Part shown: positions 1 to 9,286 of the stretch, piece by piece
Position numbering within the stretch: position 1 is the stretch's first letter
Layout of the letters: each line of letters starts with the position of its first letter
NCBI GenBank assembly: GCA_003220935.1
Contig: QHTT01000071.1
Coordinates: 1-64,000 of the forward strand
DNA length: 64,000 bases
Source: Gemmatimonadota bacterium
GTDB lineage: Bacteria > Gemmatimonadota > Gemmatimonadetes > Gemmatimonadales > GWC2-71-9
Direction: 5' to 3'
The notes under the pieces: generated by a model
What the model was told of the DNA's origin: nothing
What the model saw: only the letters and a program-made list of their open reading frames with translations
Databases searched by the model: none
Made by a program: the position numbers and the translations under genes

Positions 1-1419
1 TACGTCGAGGACACGCCGTTCACCTGGATTCAGGGAGACCAGGTGGGCGGCAAGTCACTGATTTGGGGCCGGCAGGTGTACCGCTGGAGCGACCTCGATT
101 TCGAGGCAAACCTGCGCGACGGGCATGGGGTCGACTGGCCGATCCGCTACGCCGACGTGGCGCCCTGGTACAGCTACGTCGAGCGCTTCATCGGCGTGAG
201 CGGGGAGAAACTGGGCCTGCCACAGCTCCCGGACGGCGAGTTCCAGCCGCCGATGGACATGAACGGGGGCGAGAAGTTCGTGAAGGCCGGGCTCGAGCGC
301 GCGTTCCCCGACCGGCGGCTCACCATCGGCCGCGTGGCGATCCTCACCCAGGCGTTGAACGGCCGCCTGCCCTGCCACTACTGCGGCCCCTGCGAGCGGG
401 GCTGCTCCACGGGATCGTATTTCTCGACCCAGGCGTCCACGCTCCCCGCCGCGCGGGCGACCGGTCGGCTCACGATCCTTCCCAACAGTCTGGTACACTC
501 GCTGATCTACGACGCGGCCACGAACCGGGTGACCGGCGTGCGCGTCGTGGACACGAACACGAAGCAGACGCGCGAGTACTCCGGCCGTCTGGTGTTCCTG
601 TGCGCCTCGACGCTCGCCACCGCTCGTGTGCTCCTCAACTCCAAGTCGGCCCGATTCCCCAACGGCCTCGCCAACTCGAGCGGGGTGCTCGGACGCTACC
701 TCATGGACCACCACTTCCGGGTGGGCGCGAGCGGGGTGATCGAGGGACTGCTGGACCACTACTACCAGGGCAATCGCCCGAACGGCATCTACGTGCCGCG
801 GTTCCGCAACCTAGGGGACGACGCGTCGCGCCGCAGCGACTACGTGCGCGGGTTCGGCTATCAGGGCGGCGCGAGCCGCCAGGGCTGGGCACGCGGCGGA
901 GGCGAGCCCGGCTTCGGCGTGGAGCTGAAACGCAAGCTGCACGACCCGGGGCGCTGGACGATGGGCCTGACCGGGTTCGGCGAATGCCTGCCGCGCGCCG
1001 ACAACTACGTCGAGTTGGCTGACCAGACCGACGAGTTCGGGATCCCGCAGTTGCGGGTCCACTGCACCTGGAGCGACAACGAGCTAGCGATGCGGAAGGA
1101 CATGGCTGCCTCGGCGGCCGAGATGCTCGAAGCGGCAGGGTGCAAAGAGGTCCGGACGTATGACGCGAATCGCGCGGGTGCGCTCGGCGCAGAGCCCGGG
1201 CTGGCGATCCACGAAATGGGCACCGCCCGCATGGGGCGCGATCCTCGGACCTCGGTCCTGAACGCGCACAATCAGGCGCACGACGTGCCCAACCTGTTCG
1301 TGACCGACGGCGCGTGCATGGCCAGCTCGTCGTGCGTCAATCCGTCGATCACGTACATGGCGCTCACCGCGCGCGCCTGCGACTATGCGGTGGCCGAGCT
1401 GAAGCGCGGCAACCTCTGA
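1..1419 (+). CDS. GMC-family FAD-dependent oxidoreductase (5' end outside window)
   Basis: The frame is open from base 1, so the N-terminal FAD-binding part lies outside the window; 472 residues are visible. The visible start of the frame carries the GMC signature around GGKSLIWGRQ. The C-terminus has the GMC_oxred_C block with HEMGTARMG, TDGACMASSSCVNPS and a final helix. A four-cysteine stretch, CHYCGPCERGC, near residue 126 is typical of the sugar-oxidising GMC branch (gluconate-2-dehydrogenase or glycoside 3-oxidase like). These enzymes oxidise a sugar hydroxyl using FAD. It is followed 16 bases later by a DUF1080 gene and then a Gfo/Idh gene, which suggests C3 oxidation of a glycoside. 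The exact substrate is unknown. Confidence 0.9.
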   Translation, partial: YVEDTPFTWIQGDQVGGKSLIWGRQVYRWSDLDFEANLRDGHGVDWPIRYADVAPWYSYVERFIGVSGEKLGLPQLPDGEFQPPMDMNGGEKFVKAGLERAFPDRRLTIGRVAILTQALNGRLPCHYCGPCERGCSTGSYFSTQASTLPAARATGRLTILPNSLVHSLIYDAATNRVTGVRVVDTNTKQTREYSGRLVFLCASTLATARVLLNSKSARFPNGLANSSGVLGRYLMDHHFRVGASGVIEGLLDHYYQGNRPNGIYVPRFRNLGDDASRRSDYVRGFGYQGGASRQGWARGGGEPGFGVELKRKLHDPGRWTMGLTGFGECLPRADNYVELADQTDEFGIPQLRVHCTWSDNELAMRKDMAASAAEMLEAAGCKEVRTYDANRAGALGAEPGLAIHEMGTARMGRDPRTSVLNAHNQAHDVPNLFVTDGACMASSSCVNPSITYMALTARACDYAVAELKRGNL

Positions 1420-1435
1420 GACTTGCGGAGGGGAC

Positions 1436-2260
1436 ATGATCGCCTATCGATGGTGGCTCCTCGCGCTCGGGGCCTGCGCCACGGCGCTCGGCGCCCAGAC
1501 GCGTCCCACTACTTTCGGCGCCACCGAAGCACGGCCGAATCAGCTCACCGCCGCCGAGCGCGTCGCCGGCTGGCGCCTCCTGTTCGACGGCCGTACCCTC
1601 GCCGGGTGGCGCGGCCTGGGCTACGACACCGTGCCCACCGCACACTGGAGGATCGTGGATGGCACGATCAAGAAGATCGCGAGCGGCAAGGTGCCCCGCG
1701 TGGCGGATGGGCGCCCGCTGAACGGCGGCGACCTGATGACCGTGGAGACGTTCGGGGATTTCGAGCTGAGCTGGGAATGGAAGGTCACACCGGGCGCGAA
1801 CAGCGGCGTCAAGTACAACGTCTCCGAGGAGCTGTCCGTGGCGCAAGGCGGGGCGATGACCCCCGCGGCGGTCGCGCAGGGCGCCATCGCGCCGAATCAT
1901 TCCGCGTTGGGGTTCGAGTACCAGATGCTGGATGACGATCGCCACCCCGACGGGCAGATGCCGACGCACCGCGCCGGCGCGCTGTACGATCTCGTGGCGC
2001 CGACCGGTGCGAAGCACCTCCGCCCCGTGGGCGAGTGGAACCAGTCGCGGGTGATCTTCCGCGGCAACCACGGCGAGCACTGGCTCAACGGCGAGAAGAT
2101 CGTGGAGTTCGAGCTCGGCACGGCGCGCATGGACTCGGCGCTCGCTGCGAGCAAGTACCACTCCATCCCTGGGTTCGCGGAGCGGCGCAAGGGGCACATC
2201 GTCTTGCAGGATCACGGGGACGAGGTCTATTTCCGCAGCATCAAGGTGAGGGTGCCATGA
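1436..2260 (+). CDS. DUF1080 (3-keto-disaccharide hydrolase-like) secreted protein
   Basis: This is a 274-residue protein with an N-terminal signal peptide (MIAYRWWLLALGACATALGA) and one DUF1080 jelly-roll domain. Typical blocks are LFDGRTLAGWRG near residue 50, a tryptophan-rich WEWKV near 120, and the terminal YFRSIKVR strand. DUF1080 members are known as 3-keto-disaccharide hydrolases/lyases acting on sugars first oxidised at C3. The start ATG at 1436 has a GGAGGGG ribosome site 3 to 9 bases upstream. Its stop overlaps the next ATG as ATGA, so it is translationally coupled to the oxidoreductase gene. It probably acts in the periplasm on the product of the GMC enzyme; that link is inference. 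Confidence 0.85.
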   Translation: MIAYRWWLLALGACATALGAQTRPTTFGATEARPNQLTAAERVAGWRLLFDGRTLAGWRGLGYDTVPTAHWRIVDGTIKKIASGKVPRVADGRPLNGGDLMTVETFGDFELSWEWKVTPGANSGVKYNVSEELSVAQGGAMTPAAVAQGAIAPNHSALGFEYQMLDDDRHPDGQMPTHRAGALYDLVAPTGAKHLRPVGEWNQSRVIFRGNHGEHWLNGEKIVEFELGTARMDSALAASKYHSIPGFAERRKGHIVLQDHGDEVYFRSIKVRVP

Positions 2261-3567
2261 AACGGCGCAAATTCCTGAAGACCGCTTCCGCCGCGGGGCT
2301 CGGACTGGTCGCTCCGCGGGGGTTATCGTCCCTGGTGTCGCGGCCCAGCGAGCAGGTCGTCGTCGCAGTCATGGGCTTGAACGGCCGCGGCGCGGTGTTG
2401 GGCCGGACGTTCGCCCGCACGCCCAACGCCTTAGTGGCCTACGTGTGCGACGTGGATGCACAAGTCCTGGCCAAGGCCGTAACCGACGTTGCGGGCGCTC
2501 AAAGCAAGGCCCCCAAGGGGCTCGGTGACTTCCGCCGGGCACTCGAGGACAAGAGCGTGGACGCGCTCGTCATCGCGGCGCCCGACCACTGGCACACGCC
2601 GGCCGCGCTCCTCGCCATGCAGGCGGGGAAGCACGTCTACGTCGAGAAGCCGTGCGGGCACAACGCGCGCGAAGGCGAGCTGCTGGTCGAGGCGCAGCGC
2701 AAGCACCAGCGCGTAGTGCAGATGGGGACGCAGCAGCGCTCCGCGCCGCGCTCCATCGAGGTCGTGCAGGCAATTAAGGAAGGGGCGATCGGACAGCCCT
2801 ACCTGGCACGCGCCTGGTACGCCAACACCCGCGCCACGATTGGACGCGGCAAGCCCGCGCCCGTGCCGGCGAACCTCGATTACGAGCTGTGGCAGGGCCC
2901 GGCGCCCCACACCCCGTACCGCGACAACGTCATCCACTACAACTGGCATTGGTTCCGGCTGTGGGGCACGGGCGAGATCTGCAACAACGGCACGCACGAG
3001 ATCGACGTCGCCCGCTGGGCCCTGGGCGTGGACTACCCGATCCGCGTCACCTCGGTCGGGGGCCGCTATCACTTCGACGACGACTGGGAGTTCCCCGACA
3101 CCCAGGAAGCCTGCTTCGAGTTCGCGGGGGGGAAGACCATTATCTGGCAGGGCCAAAGCTGCAATGGCCTGACCACGTATGGTCGCGAGCGCGGCACCGC
3201 CATCCTCGGCACCACGGGCAGCGTGGTCATGGACCGCGACGGCTACGTCGTGCACGACCTCAAGGGCAAAGTCGTGAAGCAGTCCCTCGCCGCGCAAGCC
3301 GGAGACGGTCTCAATACGCATGCCGACGACGACATGACCGTGCTGCACATCGCGAACTTCGTCGACGCGATCCGCACCGGCGCCGCGCTCCATCAGCCGA
3401 TCGCGGAGGGCGCGAAGAGCGTGCTGTTGGGCCACCTCGGCAACATCGCCCAGAGCACGGGCCGCGCGCTGCGCACCGATCCCCAATCCGGCCGCATCAC
3501 AGGAGATGAGGAAGCGATGAAGCTGTGGCGACGGGAGTACGCTCCGGGCTGGACACCAGTCGTGTGA
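2257..3567 (+). CDS. Gfo/Idh/MocA family oxidoreductase, Tat-exported
   Basis: This is a 436-residue protein. The ATG at 2257 (overlapping the previous stop as ATGA) is chosen because it begins with a twin-arginine-like leader, MKRRKFLKTASAAGLGL. A Rossmann motif GLNGRG lies near residue 35 and the family hallmark EKP (YVEKPCGHN) near 130; the C-terminal alpha/beta domain contains the NNGTHEIDVARWALG block. The family oxidises or reduces sugars with tightly bound NAD(P). In a cluster with GMC and DUF1080 genes, it may reduce or otherwise process 3-keto sugars in the periplasm. Its end overlaps the uronate isomerase frame. Confidence 0.9.
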   Translation: MKRRKFLKTASAAGLGLVAPRGLSSLVSRPSEQVVVAVMGLNGRGAVLGRTFARTPNALVAYVCDVDAQVLAKAVTDVAGAQSKAPKGLGDFRRALEDKSVDALVIAAPDHWHTPAALLAMQAGKHVYVEKPCGHNAREGELLVEAQRKHQRVVQMGTQQRSAPRSIEVVQAIKEGAIGQPYLARAWYANTRATIGRGKPAPVPANLDYELWQGPAPHTPYRDNVIHYNWHWFRLWGTGEICNNGTHEIDVARWALGVDYPIRVTSVGGRYHFDDDWEFPDTQEACFEFAGGKTIIWQGQSCNGLTTYGRERGTAILGTTGSVVMDRDGYVVHDLKGKVVKQSLAAQAGDGLNTHADDDMTVLHIANFVDAIRTGAALHQPIAEGAKSVLLGHLGNIAQSTGRALRTDPQSGRITGDEEAMKLWRREYAPGWTPVV

Positions 3568-4967
3568 CTACGATCGCCCGCCCCGTGACGCGGCCGCTTC
3601 ACGAGGACCGGTTTTTCGATCCCGACCCGGCGATCCGACGCGGCGCGCGGGCGCTGTACGAGGAAACATGCCGGCTGCCCATCATCGCGCCGCACGGGCA
3701 CATCGACCCGCAGATCCTGGCGGAGAACGCGCCCTTCCCCGAGCCGACATCCCTGATCGTTCAGCCCGACCACTACATCCTGCGGCTGCTGTATGCGCGC
3801 GGGATCCCGCTCGAGCGGCTGCTCGAGGGCGATCCGCGCAAGGTATGGCAGCTGTTCGCCGAGCACTACTTCCTGTTTCACGGCACGCCGACCGGCGCCT
3901 GGCTCGATCACGAGCTGCACGAGGTGTTCGGGATCGCAGAGCGCCTGACGGGAGAAACGGCCGGCCGCACCTACGACGCGATCGTGGAGAAGCTCGCCAG
4001 CCCGGAGTTCCGGCCGCGGGCGCTGTTCGAGCGGTTCAACATTGAGGTGCTCGCCACCACCGACCAGGCCAGCGACCCGCTCGATCACCACCGTGCGATC
4101 CGGGAGTCGGGGTGGCAGGGAAAGGTGATCCCGTGCTTCCGGCCCGACGCGGTTTTCAAGATCGCGGCGCGCGACTGGCCGGTGCAGCTCGACGCGCTGG
4201 GCCGCGAGCACGGCGCACCGCTCGTCGACTACGGCGAATTCGTTCACGCCCTCGAGGATCGCCGCCTCTTTTTCAAGCGCATGGGGGCCACCGCCACGGA
4301 TCACGCCGTGCTGGAGCCTTACACCGGCTGGCTCTCCCCGGACGACGCCGAGGTGCTGTTTCAGCAGGCGCGCCAGGGGGAGGCGAGCCGCGCGGACGAA
4401 CGACGCTTCGAGGGACACTTGCTCATGGAGATGGCGCGGATGTCCCTGGAAGACGGGTTGGTGATGCAGCTCCACCCCGGGGCGTTTCGAAACCACAACC
4501 AGTCACTGTTCGAGCGGTTCGGTCCCGACCGGGGCGGCGATATTCCCGTCGCTACCGAGTTCACGCGCAACTTGCGGCCGCTCTTGAACGCGTACGGCAA
4601 CGACCCGCGATTCACGCTCGTGTTGTTCACCCTGGACGAGTCCACCTACAGCCGCGAGCTGGCGCCGCTCGCCGGCCACTACCCCGCGGTGCGCCTCGGG
4701 CCTCCCTGGTGGTTCCACGACTCGCTCGAGGGGATGCGGCGCTTTCGGGAGCGGACGACGGAGACGGCGAGCATCTACAAGACCGCCGGGTTCAACGACG
4801 ATACGCGCGCCTTCTGCTCGATCCCCGCCCGGCACGACCTGGCCCGGCGCGTGGACGCGAACTTCCTGGCGGGACTCGTCGCCCGACACGTCCTCGACGT
4901 GAGCGATGCGCGCCGCATGGCCCGGGCCCTGGCGTATGATTTGGCGAAGGAGACCTACAAGCTCTGA
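3564..4967 (+). CDS. uxaC: Uronate (glucuronate) isomerase
   Basis: UxaC is an amidohydrolase-fold enzyme that converts D-glucuronate to fructuronate or D-galacturonate to tagaturonate. The N-terminal metal motif is HGHIDP, the DHY(I)LR block aligns with the family, and the C-terminus has FNDDTRAFCSIPARHD and a final YDLAKETY helix. The GTG at 3564 overlaps the preceding stop as GTGTGA and gives 467 residues, the usual family length. An in-frame GTG at 3525 would add 13 residues and overlap the upstream gene by 43 bases. This is the last gene of the four-gene sugar operon, so a uronic acid is a likely end product of the pathway. Confidence 0.9.
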   Translation: MTTIARPVTRPLHEDRFFDPDPAIRRGARALYEETCRLPIIAPHGHIDPQILAENAPFPEPTSLIVQPDHYILRLLYARGIPLERLLEGDPRKVWQLFAEHYFLFHGTPTGAWLDHELHEVFGIAERLTGETAGRTYDAIVEKLASPEFRPRALFERFNIEVLATTDQASDPLDHHRAIRESGWQGKVIPCFRPDAVFKIAARDWPVQLDALGREHGAPLVDYGEFVHALEDRRLFFKRMGATATDHAVLEPYTGWLSPDDAEVLFQQARQGEASRADERRFEGHLLMEMARMSLEDGLVMQLHPGAFRNHNQSLFERFGPDRGGDIPVATEFTRNLRPLLNAYGNDPRFTLVLFTLDESTYSRELAPLAGHYPAVRLGPPWWFHDSLEGMRRFRERTTETASIYKTAGFNDDTRAFCSIPARHDLARRVDANFLAGLVARHVLDVSDARRMARALAYDLAKETYKL

Positions 4968-4978
4968 GCCGGGCCATT

Positions 4979-5000
4979 GCTGTGGCGTAAGCGCCACAGC
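4979..5000. terminator. Perfect 9-bp hairpin after the uronate operon
   Basis: The arms GCTGTGGCG and CGCCACAGC are separated by a TAAG loop, eleven bases after the uronate isomerase stop and about 90 bases before the next ribosome site. No T-run follows, so this may be a Rho-assisted end or an RNA-stabilising structure rather than a canonical intrinsic terminator. The rest of 4968-5086 shows only the AAAGGAG ribosome site of the adaptor gene. Confidence 0.45.
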
Positions 5001-5086
5001 GCTACGCCTGTACAACCAAAATGCGCGCGACGGTGTCTAAATAGGGCTGGACCCAGCGCCCGAGTCCCTCCGCGAAAGGAGTCCCC

Positions 5087-6406
5087 ATGCGCTTCCTCGA
5101 TACGCGCCGGCAGCGAATCGCCGCGGCCGTGCTCACGCTTGGAGTCCCGGGCGCATGGCTGCTGGCGGGCGAGCGCCGAGCAGCAGATCCCTCGGTGGTG
5201 GCACCTGTGAAGCGCGGGGAGTTCAGGGCGGTGGTCTCGACGGCCGGCGAGCTGCGGGCGCGCCAGTTCGTCCAGATCACCGTGCCGACCGGCGGGCAGC
5301 AGGCGGGCGTCTACCAGATCAAGATCTCCTCGATCGTGCCCGAAGGCACGGTGGTGAAGCAGGGGGACGTCGTCGCCGAGCTCGACCGGACCACCGTCGC
5401 CCCGAAGCTCCAGGAAGTGTCCCTCGCCCTCCAGAAGGCGGAGGCGCAGTACGAGCAAGCGATGCTCGACTCGACGCTCAACCTCTCCACGGCACGGGAG
5501 AACATTCGGACCATGGAGCTGGGGCTCGAGGAAAAGCGGCTCGCCAAGGAGCAGGCCGTCTACGAGGCGCCCACGGTCAAGCGTCAGGCGGAGATCGATT
5601 ACGAGAAGGCCGAGCGCGCACTGGCGCAGGCCAAGACGGACTACGAGACCAAGACCGAGCAGGCGAAGGCCAAGATGCGCGAAGTCGGCGCCGAGGTCGC
5701 ACGCCAACGCGGGCTGCTCAAAGCGGTGCAGGATTTCATGGCCGGCTTCACCATCAAGGCGCCCAGCCCGGGAATGGTCATCTATGCTAAGGAATGGAAC
5801 GGCAAGAAGCGGACGACGGGCTCTCAGGTGAACGTCTGGGATCCCGGGGTCGCCCAGCTTCCCGACCTCACCCACATGGAATCCGTCACCTATGTCAACG
5901 AGATCGACGTCCGCAAAGTGGCCGTGAGGCAGCCCGTGGCGATCACGCTGGACGCCGATCCCACCAAGCGCCTCACCGGTAAGTTGACGAGCGTCGCTAA
6001 CGTAGGAGAGCAACGCCCCAACTCCGACGCGAAGGTGTTCGAGGTAAAGGTCGAGGTCGAGCAATCGGACTCGACGTTGCGCCCCGGCATGACTACCGGC
6101 AACGCGATCGAGACGCTCAAGGTCGCCGACGCGCTGTTCGTGCCCCTCGAGGCGCTCGGCAGCGAAGGCGGGTTGTCGTTCGTGTACAAGCAGTCGGGCG
6201 GACGGGTCGTCAAGCAAGAGGTCATCACGGGCGCGGTGAACGACGACGAGGTGATCATCGTCCGCGGCCTCGGTGCGGACGATCGGGTGCTGCTGTCGCC
6301 GCCCGCGAACCCCGAGCGCCTCACGCTCACGCGGTTGGCGGCCGCCGGCGCGAGTGTGGCAACCGCGCCCGGCGACACGGGAAGGCAGGCGTCCAACAAG
6401 GATTGA
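5087..6406 (+). CDS. HlyD/MacA-like periplasmic adaptor subunit of an efflux system
   Basis: This is a 439-residue membrane-fusion protein. It has an N-terminal anchor (hydrophobic residues about 9 to 26), a first barrel/lipoyl half (VPEGTVVKQGDVVAELD), a long alpha-helical hairpin at about residues 105 to 220 rich in E, K, Q and A, the second lipoyl half (FTIKAPSPGMVIY), and beta-barrel and membrane-proximal domains (LRPGMTTGNAIETLKV). The start has a strong AAAGGAG site. It is followed by an FtsX-type permease and a TolC-like gene, the order of MacAB-TolC systems. It should connect the inner-membrane permease to the outer-membrane channel; the cargo is unknown. Confidence 0.88.
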   Translation: MRFLDTRRQRIAAAVLTLGVPGAWLLAGERRAADPSVVAPVKRGEFRAVVSTAGELRARQFVQITVPTGGQQAGVYQIKISSIVPEGTVVKQGDVVAELDRTTVAPKLQEVSLALQKAEAQYEQAMLDSTLNLSTARENIRTMELGLEEKRLAKEQAVYEAPTVKRQAEIDYEKAERALAQAKTDYETKTEQAKAKMREVGAEVARQRGLLKAVQDFMAGFTIKAPSPGMVIYAKEWNGKKRTTGSQVNVWDPGVAQLPDLTHMESVTYVNEIDVRKVAVRQPVAITLDADPTKRLTGKLTSVANVGEQRPNSDAKVFEVKVEVEQSDSTLRPGMTTGNAIETLKVADALFVPLEALGSEGGLSFVYKQSGGRVVKQEVITGAVNDDEVIIVRGLGADDRVLLSPPANPERLTLTRLAAAGASVATAPGDTGRQASNKD

Positions 6407-6410
6407 TGTC

Positions 6411-7808
6411 GTGCGCCTCGATCGCGCGACCCTGGCGCGGCTCCGCGTCGAGCTCGGTCCCCTAGCGAGCTCCACATTCCGCACGGCCGTCGAAGCGCTC
6501 CGACACAACAAGCTGCGTGCCTTCCTGACCTCGCTGGGTATCCTGTTCGGCGTCGCCTCCGTCATCGCCATGCTCGCCATCGGCAAGGGCGCCGAGCGCG
6601 AGATTCTCGAGCAGCTGCGCCTGCTCGGCTCCAACAACCTGATGATCACCCCGCTGGTGGAGCAGAGGGAGGGGCCGATCGAAGAGCGGTCGGAGAAGGA
6701 GGTGAAGAAGTTCTCACCGGGGCTCACCTACGCCGACGCGGAAGCGATCGCGCGGGTGATTCCCGGCGTCGATGCCGCCTGCGCCGAGATCGTCCTAAAC
6801 ACGACGATCACGCGCGAAGGGCGGCATCGCTCGGGCAAGGTCGTGGGCGTGGACACGTCGTACTTCCGGCTGACGAACCTCGCGCTCGCGAGCGGCGATC
6901 AGTTCACGCCGCTGCAGGTGGAGCGCGGCCTGCCCGTCGCGATCATCGGGCTCGGCGTGCGGTCGCGATTCTTCACCACGGAGGATCCGATCGGCAAGCC
7001 GCTCAAGGTAGGCAACAACTGGGTCACCGTGATCGGGGTGCTGGTGGACCGGCGCGTGAGCAGCGAGACCAGCCAGAAGCTCGGCATCCGCGACGTCAGC
7101 ATGGACGTGTATGTCCCGGCGCGCACGCTGCTGCTGCGCTTTCGCAATCGCGCCCAGCTGACCCAGCGCGACATCGAGGCCGCGGCCCGCCGCTTCACCG
7201 TCGTCACTTCCGACAGCGCCACCGAGAGCGAAGAGGACCGTCAGGAGCGCCTCAATCGCAATCAGCTCAACCGCATCATCGTGCGGGTGACCGACTCGCG
7301 GCTCGTCCCCTCCGTGGCCAGCGTCCTCCAGCGCATGCTCGCGCGGCGCCACAACTCGGTCGTGGACTTCGAGATCACGGTGCCCGAGCTGCTGCTGAAG
7401 CAGGAGCAGCGCACCAAGGGGATCTTCAACGTCGTGCTCGGCGCCATCGCGTCCATCTCGCTGCTCGTCGGCGGCATCGGGATCATGAACATCATGCTCG
7501 CCTCGGTGCTGGAGCGCATCCGGGAGATCGGCGTCCGCCGGGCCGTCGGAGCCACGCGGCGGGACATCCTGCTGCAGTTCCTGAGCGAGGCGGTGCTCAT
7601 CAGCGTCGCCGGCGGGGTGGCGGGGATTCTCGTCGGCACCGGGCTCAGCGCCGCCATCGAGCGCTTTGCGGGCATCCAGACGATCGTGTCGTACCTGTCG
7701 GTGGTCGTCGCCTTCGGCGTGTCGTTCACCGTCGGCCTCGCGTTCGGGATCATGCCGGCGCATCGCGCCGCGCGTCAGGATCCGGTAGTCTCCCTTCGCT
7801 ACGAGTGA
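6411..7808 (+). CDS. MacB/FtsX-type ABC transporter permease without an ATPase domain
   Basis: This is a 465-residue protein. The GTG at 6411 begins four bases after the adaptor stop. The first membrane helix is at about residues 32 to 55 (LRAFLTSLGILFGVASVIAML), followed by a large periplasmic MacB_PCD domain. Three C-terminal FtsX helices run from about residue 335 to 455 and include SLLVGGIGIMNIMLASV and IREIGVRRAVGA. There is no Walker A or B motif, so the ATPase must come from elsewhere or be absent. The protein probably couples conformational change to extrusion through the adaptor and TolC-like partner. Confidence 0.88.
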   Translation: MRLDRATLARLRVELGPLASSTFRTAVEALRHNKLRAFLTSLGILFGVASVIAMLAIGKGAEREILEQLRLLGSNNLMITPLVEQREGPIEERSEKEVKKFSPGLTYADAEAIARVIPGVDAACAEIVLNTTITREGRHRSGKVVGVDTSYFRLTNLALASGDQFTPLQVERGLPVAIIGLGVRSRFFTTEDPIGKPLKVGNNWVTVIGVLVDRRVSSETSQKLGIRDVSMDVYVPARTLLLRFRNRAQLTQRDIEAAARRFTVVTSDSATESEEDRQERLNRNQLNRIIVRVTDSRLVPSVASVLQRMLARRHNSVVDFEITVPELLLKQEQRTKGIFNVVLGAIASISLLVGGIGIMNIMLASVLERIREIGVRRAVGATRRDILLQFLSEAVLISVAGGVAGILVGTGLSAAIERFAGIQTIVSYLSVVVAFGVSFTVGLAFGIMPAHRAARQDPVVSLRYE

Positions 7809-7813
7809 TTCCC

Positions 7814-9271
7814 ATGCGCTCCTCACACGGCAGGGGCGCCGTGGCGGTGTGGCTCGCGCTGGTCGGCGCGCCACCGCTCGGCGCACAGCAACCGATCACG
7901 CTCCAGGACGCCGTCGCCCTGGCGCAGCAGCGCGGGCTCCAAGCCCAGGCGGCGAGAGCCGCGCGTGACGCCGCCCGCTACCGGAGCGCGGCGTTCACGG
8001 CCCGGCTGCTGCCGCAGCTGTCCCTCGGTGGGAGCGTGCCGACCTACAACCGATCGATCATCCCGGTGACGCAGCCCGACGGCAGCACGCTGTTTCGCCC
8101 CCAGGACCAGACCAACGCAGCCCTGCGCCTCCGGTTGTCCCAGAGGCTACCGGTCACGGGCGGCGAGCTGTTCATCTCCTCGTCGCTGGCCCGCCTGACC
8201 GTGAGCGGCCCCCAGGCGATCGAGACATGGTCCTCGACGCCGATCACCATCGGACTGCAGCAGGACATCCTGCGGCCGAACGTCGCGGCGTGGGACCGCC
8301 GCGAGCAGGCGGTGAGCGCCGAGCTCGCGGAGCGACAGTATCGCGAGGCGCTGGAAGACATCGCGCTCGCGACGACCGACCTTTTCTTCGACAAGTACGC
8401 CGCACGGGTGGCGCTGGACAACGCCGTCACGAACGCCGCCGTGAACGACACGCTCTACACGCTGAACAAGGGCCGCTTCGAGGTCGGCAAGATCGGCGAG
8501 AACGACCTGCTACAGAGCGAGCTGGCGCTGCTGCGGGCCCGGGCCGCGCTGGAGCGTGCGCGGCTCGAAGATGAGCGCGCCACGGCGGCGCTGCGCCTCG
8601 CCCTCAACCTCCCCCCAGGCACGCCGCTCGAGATCGCCGTGCCCAGAACCGTGCCGGAGTTCGATGCCGACACCGCGCGCGCCGTGGCGGAGGCCCTCCA
8701 CAACCGCGCCCTGGTGAGCGACGCAGAGCTGCAGGACGTGCAGGCTCGGCGCCGGGTGACCGAGGCCAAGCTGGGGGGAGGCTTCGGCGCGACCGTGCAG
8801 GCTGGCTACGGCTTCAACGCGACCGCACCGACGGCGGGGCTCGCGTATCAGAACCTGCTCGAGGCCCGCCAGTTCACGGTCGCGGTGCAGGTGCCGCTGG
8901 TGCAGTGGGGCGCGCACAAAGGGGACGTGCAGGCCGCCGAGGCCGATCGCCAGCGCGTGGCAAGCCAGTCGCGGGCGGCGATCGATCAGGTCGCGCACGA
9001 CGCGCACTTCGCGGCGTTGCAGCTGTCCCAGGCGCGTCGTAACGTGGCCCTGCTCGCCAAGGCCGACACGGTCGGCCAGAAGCGGTTCGAGGTGGCCTAC
9101 AACCGCTACGTGATCGGCCGCATCGCGATGGACAATCTGTACATCGCACAAACCGAAAAGGACCAGGCGCTCACCAACTTCGTGCAGGGGCTGCGCGGCT
9201 ATTGGCAGGCGCACTACCGCCTGCGGCGCGTCACGCTGTTCGACTTCCCGGCTGGTCAGCCGATCCGGTGA
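7814..9271 (+). CDS. TolC-like outer membrane efflux protein
   Basis: This is a 485-residue outer-membrane factor with a signal peptide ending at about GAPPLGAQ. The ATG at 7814 is preferred over an in-frame GTG at 7805 because it gives a clean leader; it begins five bases after the permease stop. Two OEP halves are visible. Each has long helices with repeated A, R, E and Q (for example ENDLLQSELALLRARAALERA near residue 235 and RVASQSRAAIDQVAHDAHF near 390) and a short beta-barrel stretch. It forms the channel for the upstream adaptor and permease. Confidence 0.9.
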   Translation: MRSSHGRGAVAVWLALVGAPPLGAQQPITLQDAVALAQQRGLQAQAARAARDAARYRSAAFTARLLPQLSLGGSVPTYNRSIIPVTQPDGSTLFRPQDQTNAALRLRLSQRLPVTGGELFISSSLARLTVSGPQAIETWSSTPITIGLQQDILRPNVAAWDRREQAVSAELAERQYREALEDIALATTDLFFDKYAARVALDNAVTNAAVNDTLYTLNKGRFEVGKIGENDLLQSELALLRARAALERARLEDERATAALRLALNLPPGTPLEIAVPRTVPEFDADTARAVAEALHNRALVSDAELQDVQARRRVTEAKLGGGFGATVQAGYGFNATAPTAGLAYQNLLEARQFTVAVQVPLVQWGAHKGDVQAAEADRQRVASQSRAAIDQVAHDAHFAALQLSQARRNVALLAKADTVGQKRFEVAYNRYVIGRIAMDNLYIAQTEKDQALTNFVQGLRGYWQAHYRLRRVTLFDFPAGQPIR

Positions 9272-9286
9272 AGAAAGGAGCGAGCG

